From contig CAJJBQ010000001.1 of the NCBI GenBank assembly GCA_905182405.1, forward strand, positions 1,550,001-1,614,000: a DNA stretch of 64,000 bases. The letters run 5' to 3'. The translations under genes and the position numbers were made by a program. This DNA is from Akkermansiaceae bacterium. Its GTDB lineage: Bacteria; Verrucomicrobiota; Verrucomicrobiia; Verrucomicrobiales; Akkermansiaceae. Below the pieces are notes generated by a model. The model searched no databases. It saw only the letters and a program-made list of their open reading frames with translations, and was not told the DNA's origin. This document shows positions 58,137-64,000 of the stretch, in pieces (the stretch's first letter is position 1; every line of letters starts with the position of its first letter).

Positions 58137-59654
58137 TTACTTCTTCACCCTATCATCAACCAAATCTGGTCCACGAGGTTCCTTTTTAGGAATCCACGCG
58201 GAGAGTCTTTTCACCGCAGTCTGTAAGTCAGCGCGGTTTTCCTTCTGTTTGATTAGATTATCAAACTCGTGAGGATCCTTTTGGCGATCGTATAGTTCTT
58301 CATTGCCATCTGCATAACGAGTATAACGCCAGCGAGTATCGCACAGGCTGTGATTATGCGCGTAGATCGTGGTGATTGCTGGGCGTTCTTTCTTAGCAGA
58401 AGGATTTTCGATCCAAGGCATGAGGCTCATCCCATCAAGAAGTTTATCGCTTTTAGCTGAAGGTAGTTTTGTTGCTATTGCGAGAGTAGGATAGATATCT
58501 AACAACTCAACGGCTCTTTCGCAGCGAGCTCCACGTGGCGTGTCTGTCAAACGCTTGGGAGGGATAATAATGAGCGGTACACTAGTAGAACGAGTCCATA
58601 GAGTTTGCTTAGCAATATGGTTTTTTTCACCTAGGTGCCAACCATGATCAGAGAAAACAACAATCCAAGTATTGTCCGCCATATCACTTTTATCGAGTGC
58701 ATCTAGAGTATGCCCTAGTGCGTCATCCATAGCAGTTGTGCAGGCAAGGTAGGCTTGTGTTAATGTGCGTAGGTTAGTTTCTGAGGAACGTGCCCAATCT
58801 GCAGCTTCCTGAAATGAAACACGGGAAGCGATGCGCTTTGCGATCGGCGGGAGGTCGTCCATATCATCAGCTCGTGTGGCGTGTAATATGACATCTTTTT
58901 TCGATGGCGCAGCATCAAACCATTTCTTTGGCGCGAATAAAGGTAAATGAGGATTGTAAAACCCTAAAGCCATAAAGCGTGGTTTATCCCCTGGTTTCAA
59001 TGGCTTAGCGATGTTGCCTGCTGTCCATTTTGCAATGCGCAGATCAGTATAGTCTTCCTCCTTTTCAGGAAATGCACCGATGTCCCAAATGCTAGGCTTT
59101 GCAACCTCTGGCGGAACAACAAGCTTCTTGGGAGGGTAAGGACCCTGACTAGTCTTGAAACAAGGAATACCACCTAGTGGTTTATTTCGACTTGCATGAA
59201 GAAGTTTGCCAGCCGTGAAAACTTCGTATCCAGCCTGCTCAAAACGCTGTGTCATCCACGGTACCTGATTACCTGGTTGCAACTTACCTTTGCCATCATA
59301 TTGAGGGCGATTTCCATAAAGACCCGTGGTCGTGGGTCGAAGTCCTGACATAAAGCTCGCGCGTGAAGGACGGCAAATTGGAGCCTGGCAGTGGGCATTG
59401 GTAAAAAGTATGCCGCGCTTAGCAAGACGATCTAGATTCGGCGTCTTTGCCTGAGGATGACCTCGACCAGTGACATGTCCGTTAGCTTTCTTTGGATCTG
59501 CGGGGTCAGAAAGACAGCCAATCCAGTCATTAAGATCATCAATGGTGATCATTAGAACGTGGTCACCAGGTGGTAGCTTTGCAGGTGCTACTTGCGCACT
59601 GAGCAGAGTCGTTGTTGCCAGAAAAGAAGTGAAGAGAATTTTAGGATAAAACAT
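58137..59654 (-). CDS. Sulfatase of the iduronate-2-sulfatase type
   Basis: 505 residues, signal peptide about 1-22. Metal site ITIDDLNDWIGCL and formylglycine site CRPSR with Cys near 94 (HCQAPICRPSRASFMSG). Later GKLLHASRNKPLGG, FYNPHLPLFAP and VVFSDHGWHLGEKNHIAKQ, the last typical of the iduronate-2-sulfatase/choline-sulfatase branch. Flanked by dispersed repeats A (after the stop) and B (before the start) in direct orientation. Its lower GC relative to neighbours can be seen by eye in codon use and may reflect separate acquisition. Confidence 0.9.
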   Translation of the reverse strand: MFYPKILFTSFLATTTLLSAQVAPAKLPPGDHVLMITIDDLNDWIGCLSDPADPKKANGHVTGRGHPQAKTPNLDRLAKRGILFTNAHCQAPICRPSRASFMSGLRPTTTGLYGNRPQYDGKGKLQPGNQVPWMTQRFEQAGYEVFTAGKLLHASRNKPLGGIPCFKTSQGPYPPKKLVVPPEVAKPSIWDIGAFPEKEEDYTDLRIAKWTAGNIAKPLKPGDKPRFMALGFYNPHLPLFAPKKWFDAAPSKKDVILHATRADDMDDLPPIAKRIASRVSFQEAADWARSSETNLRTLTQAYLACTTAMDDALGHTLDALDKSDMADNTWIVVFSDHGWHLGEKNHIAKQTLWTRSTSVPLIIIPPKRLTDTPRGARCERAVELLDIYPTLAIATKLPSAKSDKLLDGMSLMPWIENPSAKKERPAITTIYAHNHSLCDTRWRYTRYADGNEELYDRQKDPHEFDNLIKQKENRADLQTAVKRLSAWIPKKEPRGPDLVDDRVKK

Positions 59655-59676
59655 ACAGATTATAAACCGGCGGATT

Positions 59677-59723
59677 ACTGCTAGGAATTTGCTTTTGGCG
59701 GGAGGGTTTTAAAGCCGCCTTTG
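59677..59723 (+). repeat. Dispersed repeat, copy B (truncated)
   Basis: The left 47 bases of the repeat, ACTGCTAGGAATTTGC to CCGCCTTTG; the G-rich right half is missing. It is 23 bases before the sulfatase start codon. Confidence 0.75.
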
Positions 59724-59832
59724 TGAGAAGTCTCATTCCCCGTTCTTAAACTCAGCTCTGGATGTTTCTTCTCCGTCCCCATGGTGGAAGCGTTCAGGGA
59801 AGTGACGCTAAAAAGCCTAACACGCGCAAGGG

Positions 59833-60387
59833 TTATTGGTCTACCTCTTCTACTGAATCAACCTCTTCACCTTTGCTGTTCCAATATTTTTCAGAAATAG
59901 GCGTGCCGTCTTTGTAGTTTCTTTCTGCCTCTTCTGCCCGTTTTCATGCCATAAGACCGAAGTCCATCAGATTTGCCGTCTTTGTAAGTTTCTTCTCAAT
60001 TTTTTTGCCCGTTTTATACCATCCCGAGAGTGCCATCTAACTTGCCGTCTTTGAAGTTTCCTTCTGTCTCTTTTTGCCCGTTTTCATACCAACCTAACGA
60101 GAGGCCATCATGCTTGCCGTCTTTGAAGTTTCCTTCTGTCTCTTTTTGCCCGTTTTCATACCAACCTAACGAGAGGCCATCATCTTGCCGTCTTTGAAGT
60201 TGTCTTCTGACTTTTTCTGCCCGTTGTCGTGAAACTCAAAACATTTTCCTGTATAAGGACTATTCGAGTTTTTGAGATAAGCGACACCCTCTCTGTCTTC
60301 CAATTCGTCAGAATTAACACCATCTGACTTCTTCTCACCACAGCCAATCGTTAGGATAGCGAAAGCCATCACGAGTAGGTGTTTCAT
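59833..60387 (-). pseudogene. Lipoprotein with MORN-type repeats, decayed
   Basis: A lipoprotein signal (MKHLLVMAFAILTIGC, Cys at 16) is followed by a short linker and repeats of about 24 residues: GWYENGQKETEGNFKDGK with HDGLSL between, as in MORN_2/YwqK-like antitoxin proteins. The first unit ends in an early TAG because one base is missing (AAG-ATGATGG where intact units have AAGCATGATGG). Two further units are intact in frame, then more lesions. The last frame still reads NYKDGTPISEKYWNSKGEE before the true stop at 59833. About 5 units existed. Confidence 0.7.
60041..60183 (-). repeat. 72-bp tandem repeat within the MORN-type gene
   Basis: Two adjacent units (60041-60112 and 60113-60183) are identical apart from one deleted base, and a diverged third begins at 60184. 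Each full unit is 24 codons. Near-identity of units suggests recent expansion or gene conversion. Confidence 0.85.
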
Positions 60388-60639
60388 TGTTGCGGTAAAG
60401 GATTTGTTAGAGAGCTTAGAGTATTTCATAGATGTGTGTGATTATGTCGAAGTAACCTGCCGCGAGACATTACAATCCGAGTAGGACTTTATAACGAAGA
60501 GAACACGGCTTAACCCTTCATGCGTGTTAGCGGCCGGCTTTGTGTCACTAGAAGTGCTGGGGGGAACAAGGGTTATTGTTCTGCCTCTTCTACTGATCTT
60601 TCCGCTCTACCCTGAAGAATCCTAGCAGTCGTTCTTCGT

Positions 60640-62241
60640 CTATTCCGTGAACTGGAACGAAAATAAATCGGCCTGATTCAGGACGAAACGAAGATGAATC
60701 GGCTTGCCTGCAAGATTATCTAACTCCTCTCCACCTTTCCATCTGACTCCAGCGTCAATGTCATCGTTTGAGAGCGGATCGCAGTCTTCCAGAGCGAAAC
60801 CTGGGATCGGGTGTTTTTCACCATCCAAAATTTCAACACGAATTTCCCCAGGTTCCCCGAGTCGTGCGTTGTAATTCACGGTTAATTTGTTACCAGCGAA
60901 AATCAATGGTTTGGTGACGAGCTCTCCTAGTTCCGCCGTAGCGCGTACAGAGACAAAACCGTCCTTGCGGATTGTAAATCGGCGAACCCGAGGGAAGCTA
61001 CCGTCCTCGTGTGGGCCTTTTATACCTAAGTTCTCACTTGCATACATGGAGAGTTTATCTGGTTCTTCTGGGAGTTCTACCATCTCCTGCCAAAGATGGT
61101 TGGAGCGGATTTTGTCGCGATCAGAAGGTGCCGATTTTGGAATGATGGGATGTTCCATCCAGCGATAGAAGTGGAGGCCGTCGCGACTCGCCATCAGCAT
61201 GGGGTCGACCGAACCATTGAACTGCGCCGGGAAGCCGAGGTAAATATGTGGTGCACGTTTATATGGCTTCACCTCGTTGGTGTAGAGGTGCTCTAGCTCC
61301 GTTCCCGGCCGTCCGTCGTCCCGATGATAGATGAGCCACTGTGGCTCGGTCCAGTTAATGAAGTCTTTGGAGAAGGTCACTAGGATATCGCGTTTCCATC
61401 CTGGAGCCTTGATTCCTGATTCGCCTGATTCGTTACGGAGATGACGGAAATAGACGGCGTAGCGTTTTCGTTCCGTATCCCAAAACCCCTGATTACAGGA
61501 GTCTAAAGAATAATCGCTGCTCACAATCGGCCCGTCGCTTGCGACTTCCCAGTGAATGCCGTCAATGGATTGGTAGGCATAGAGGCCAGTCTTCCCGCAA
61601 TGGTGCCCCTGTCCACTAAACCCTTTGTATCTTGCCGCGGCCGGTGCTGCCGGATTCGTGTCTATGAATGGGTTGAATTGATGGGTAGCGATCCAGTCTC
61701 CGCTATCTTTGGCTTTAAAAGTGGTATCGTCAAAAAGGACGTTGTTTTGCTTTGAGCCAATCCAGTCGTAGATCCCAAGATTGGGTTTTTCGAAGGTGCG
61801 GCCATCCTTGCTGATCGCGTAACAGAGACGGCCACCCGCAATTTTCATTTTTTTGTTCCACCCATAGGAGTGGTGGCCCATATACCATGCTTTAATTACG
61901 CCGTTGTCCTGAATATACTTTGCATACCGACACCAAGGTCCCTCCCAATCGGCATCATGAGTCATGGCGACATCCGTGGTCTTATTGGTCGCGGGAGTCA
62001 TCGCAAACATTCGTCTCTTAGCGCTGCCGCTCAGGGAGCCTAGGATGTAGTTGTCGACGAACAGCTCTCTGCGTGAACCGATTTTAAGTGGTTTCGAATC
62101 CAAAGTGGGTGCTTCAAAAGCGATGGGTCGGCGGGCTAGCTCCTGCTTTGTATTTTCGTCCGCAAGTAAGAATTTTGCGTGTCCAAGAAAGAACAGCAAA
62201 GCCAAAAGTATGTAGGTTTTTGCGTGTGTAAATCGTCTCAT
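60640..62241 (-). CDS. Exported glycosidase-like protein with a GH43/GH32-type beta-propeller
   Basis: 533 residues. Signal peptide about 1-27 (ILLALLFFLGHAKFLLA). Propeller features: ELFVDNYIL, DADWEGPWCRYAKYIQDNG, AWYMGHHSYGWNKKM, LCYAISKDGRTFEKPNLGI, YQSIDGIHWEV, and MLMASRDGLHFYRW. The pattern of paired 'SKDG/SRDGxxF' blades is that of five-bladed glycosidases. The last 100 residues form a beta-sandwich. The frame opens 51 codons upstream, reading through repeat C; the ATG at 62241 starts the signal peptide. Substrate not inferable. Confidence 0.72.
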   Translation of the reverse strand: MRRFTHAKTYILLALLFFLGHAKFLLADENTKQELARRPIAFEAPTLDSKPLKIGSRRELFVDNYILGSLSGSAKRRMFAMTPATNKTTDVAMTHDADWEGPWCRYAKYIQDNGVIKAWYMGHHSYGWNKKMKIAGGRLCYAISKDGRTFEKPNLGIYDWIGSKQNNVLFDDTTFKAKDSGDWIATHQFNPFIDTNPAAPAAARYKGFSGQGHHCGKTGLYAYQSIDGIHWEVASDGPIVSSDYSLDSCNQGFWDTERKRYAVYFRHLRNESGESGIKAPGWKRDILVTFSKDFINWTEPQWLIYHRDDGRPGTELEHLYTNEVKPYKRAPHIYLGFPAQFNGSVDPMLMASRDGLHFYRWMEHPIIPKSAPSDRDKIRSNHLWQEMVELPEEPDKLSMYASENLGIKGPHEDGSFPRVRRFTIRKDGFVSVRATAELGELVTKPLIFAGNKLTVNYNARLGEPGEIRVEILDGEKHPIPGFALEDCDPLSNDDIDAGVRWKGGEELDNLAGKPIHLRFVLNQADLFSFQFTE

Positions 62242-62247
62242 TTCATT

Positions 62248-62322
62248 ACTGTAATAAAGTTGTTTTTGGCTGAAGGGTTTTGAAGCTGCTTTTGGACTTG
62301 AGCGGAGGGGGCGAAAGGGGGT
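62248..62322 (+). repeat. Dispersed repeat, copy C (diverged)
   Basis: About 75 bases with clear homology to A and D but several changes (TTGGCTGAAGGGTTTTGAAG). It lies 7 bases upstream of the glycosidase start codon, so it may carry that gene's promoter or leader. Confidence 0.7.
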
Positions 62323-62403
62323 TGGCTGCATGGCGTGAGAAAAAGAGAATCTCCAACGACACTTCCGAAAAGTCGGAGTAGTGCTGCAATACAAGTTAAA
62401 CGT

Positions 62404-63351
62404 TTATTCTTTTCGCCAGCGGAGAACGAGCTTCTTCCCGTGCTTGGGGTGCGTCTTATCGAGAGACTCGAGCATTAGGCTCATCCCGCGTTTCTCGAGC
62501 CGTACGTCGACCCAGCCCCGCGGCTCGTCGGGGTCGAAAATGTAAGCGGTGGTCGGGAGGTTGATAAAATGAATCCCATCGAGCTCCCAACGACGCCACT
62601 CGTGCGTATGCCCAAAAATAAACGCCTTGACGTGCTTGCGCGGACGCAGGACGTCGACCAGCGCCGCCCCGTCCCGAAGTCCCCCCTCCTGTGCCGTACC
62701 TGACTTGGCTTCTAGTTGGTTGACGTTATGATGGCAGATGACGATCGCTGGCTTTTTGGCGTGCTGGTCGAGGGCCCGCGCGAGCCACTCGATCTGCTTC
62801 ATCCCCAAGTCTCCTTCCGTGACCGTCCGCTCGGTGTTGTACAACGAATCGAGGAGGAAAAAATTTGCACGTTCTGTCTGAAGCACGTTGACCAGCCGAC
62901 CGGCGACCGGCGGCGTTCCAGGTAGCATCTCGGTCAGCGTCTCCGCGAAGAGACTGCGCCTGTCGCAGTTGCCCATCGTGAGATGGATCGGCATCCCTCG
63001 TTTGGTGAGCGGGTCAAGAAGCTGGGCTAAATGTCGGTACGCGCCCGTTGTTGGGGGTGAACCATCTGTTGCCAAGTCACCGTTGACGACGACGCCGGCC
63101 GGCCTAGCGGTTTGCGCGGCGATCTCGGCGACAACTTGGCGTAAGTGATCTGCCATGTTGATTCCGCGCGCCACAGCGGCGGGATCCGCCATGATGTGGG
63201 TGTCCGAGATAAACGCGAAGCGGTGCCGGTCAACTGGAACTTCTTTACCCGGAATCGCTCGAACCGATGGCACGGCGATGGCGGCGACTGCGCCTCTTGC
63301 CGAAACGTGGAGGAACCGGCGACGCGTAATGGGAATTATGTGAATCGACAT
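62404..63351 (-). CDS. Tat-exported calcineurin-like phosphoesterase
   Basis: A 315-residue metallophosphoesterase. A twin-arginine signal ITRRRFLHVSA precedes an Ala-rich hydrophobic stretch with cleavage near VRA. Metal motifs in order: FISDTHIM, VNGDLATDG, TMGNCDRR (usually GNHD), ICHHNVNQ and FGHTHEW. The Cys in GNCD is unusual at a position that is His in most family members and helps protonate the leaving group. Frame opens further upstream to 63411; the ATG at 63351 is preferred. No partner gene nearby. Confidence 0.85.
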   Translation of the reverse strand: MSIHIIPITRRRFLHVSARGAVAAIAVPSVRAIPGKEVPVDRHRFAFISDTHIMADPAAVARGINMADHLRQVVAEIAAQTARPAGVVVNGDLATDGSPPTTGAYRHLAQLLDPLTKRGMPIHLTMGNCDRRSLFAETLTEMLPGTPPVAGRLVNVLQTERANFFLLDSLYNTERTVTEGDLGMKQIEWLARALDQHAKKPAIVICHHNVNQLEAKSGTAQEGGLRDGAALVDVLRPRKHVKAFIFGHTHEWRRWELDGIHFINLPTTAYIFDPDEPRGWVDVRLEKRGMSLMLESLDKTHPKHGKKLVLRWRKE

Positions 63352-63456
63352 AACCTTCTGCTGGTCAATATCAATTCCTAGCAGTAAAACTTTCCTCGCG
63401 CAATGGTGCAATTAGCTTGATTCAGTTTAAGCGATGTCTTTAGTGACAAACTCACT

Positions 63457-63897
63457 ATGAAGGAAATAAAATGCCTGTGTCTTCTTGGAGCTTCTCTGTT
63501 GGTTTTTGTTGGGTGCGAGGAGCAGGAAGCGGCGGCAAGCGAGCAGGAAGCGGTTGCAAGCGCGGAACAAAAGATCTCACAGGGGCGGACAAGTGAGATT
63601 ACGCCGAACGAGGCAGACGCATGGAGGAAGAAGAACTTAGCTGCTGCCGAGGCGCACAGGCAGAAGGTAGAGGCGCGTTCAGATCAGGCGAAAGCCAAGT
63701 TCTCCCCAAAGGAAATCGAGATTTACGAGTTTATGAAGACGCGTTGGACGGCACTTGCCGAAAGTCCTTCAGGCTAAAATCCCGACGTGCATGACGAGCT
63801 GGTCACGGCTGAAGCCGCTAGGAAGTTCGGGGTCACAGAGAAAGAGGTAGGCGACATTTACGTCAAAGTGGATATGGCTAGTTTAGGACTGAAGTAG
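63457..63897 (+). pseudogene. Small Ala/Glu-rich lipoprotein with an in-frame stop
   Basis: A lipobox (LLVFVGC, Cys at 20) starts a 106-residue frame that ends at TAA 63775-63777. The same frame then continues for 39 codons without interruption to TAG 63895-63897: NPDVHDELVTAEAARKFGVT, KEVGDIYVKVDMASLGLK. This tail is strongly protein-like, with helical heptads. A single change of a Tyr codon (TAT/TAC) to TAA would explain it. Unknown family; either a recently broken gene or a stop that is read through. Confidence 0.6.
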
Positions 63898-63901
63898 TAT
63901 T

Positions 63902-63979
63902 ACTGCTAGGAATTTGCTTTTGGCGGGAGGGCTTTGAAGCCGCCTTTGGACCGGAGCGGAGGGGGCGAAAGGGGGGTGA
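63902..63979 (+). repeat. Dispersed repeat, copy D
   Basis: A full-length copy, nearly identical to copy A over about 75 bases. It starts 5 bases after the lipoprotein's distal stop. Confidence 0.8.
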
Positions 63980-64000
63980 TGTGGGTATGAATCATGAACA

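Noticed and set aside
57823..58272. 149-residue plus-strand frame after the tRNA
   Set aside because: It runs through repeat copy A and into the antisense of the sulfatase end; its middle (FWREGFEAAFGPEQRGGKGG) is just the translated repeat.
60041..60183. CRISPR array
   Set aside because: The 72-base units are coding repeats with no spacers between them, and no cas genes are present.

Overview
The window reads as one contiguous piece of a Verrucomicrobiota (PVC superphylum) chromosome, most likely from a polysaccharide-degrading member of the Verrucomicrobiales. The evidence is the family content: a large PVC-type membrane-bound dehydrogenase with HEAT repeats and a c-type haem site, six formylglycine-type sulfatases, a PEP-CTERM protein, an ECF-like sigma factor next to a FecR-type protein, a XylR-like AraC regulator, and (alpha/alpha)6 glycosidases. 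No ribosomal RNA, CRISPR array, integrase or intact transposase was seen.

Layout. 0-16.4 kb is ordinary housekeeping: a pseudouridine synthase, tsaD, an Nramp-like transporter, a translationally coupled haem O synthase / SCO-like / DUF420 / hisD operon, hisJ, pta, and a minus-strand operon of patB, a secreted protein, bioB, an L,D-transpeptidase and serB. Two gene relics lie here, a truncated HTH gene at 11.4 kb and a PhzF pseudogene at 16.5 kb. 16.9-26.7 kb holds a typical PVC cluster: SGNH hydrolase, giant dehydrogenase, VCBS-repeat protein, sulfatase, and a convergent sulfatase-SGNH fusion. 27-31 kb is an arsenic operon (arsR, a 45-residue arsC relic, an ars-type GAPDH, arsJ, acr3) that makes and exports 1-arseno-3-phosphoglycerate and also exports arsenite.

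31.1-57.6 kb looks like an accessory island. It is bracketed by two nested pairs of direct repeats: a perfect 55-bp repeat (31140 and 57181) and a tRNA-Thr gene (57573) with a 5' half copy (32118). Inside are a sigma/FecR pair, three sulfatases, a XylR-like regulator, two MGH1-like glycosidases plus a third related one, a CotH/lamin-tail protein, an aldose epimerase and two paralogous secreted proteins. These parts are consistent with uptake and breakdown of a sulfated glycan. Most of these genes carry one or more apparent frameshifts, so the island is either decaying or locally mis-sequenced. Three of its minus-strand genes share an upstream motif (TCGG-N10-GTAGAA on the plus strand) that looks like a common operator.

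57.6-64 kb holds another sulfatase, a decayed MORN-type repeat gene, a GH43/GH32-like beta-propeller protein, a Tat-exported phosphoesterase and a lipoprotein gene with an in-frame stop. It is sprinkled with four copies of a roughly 75-bp GC-rich dispersed repeat.

Limits: all family calls are from reading motifs; no database or structure search was run.
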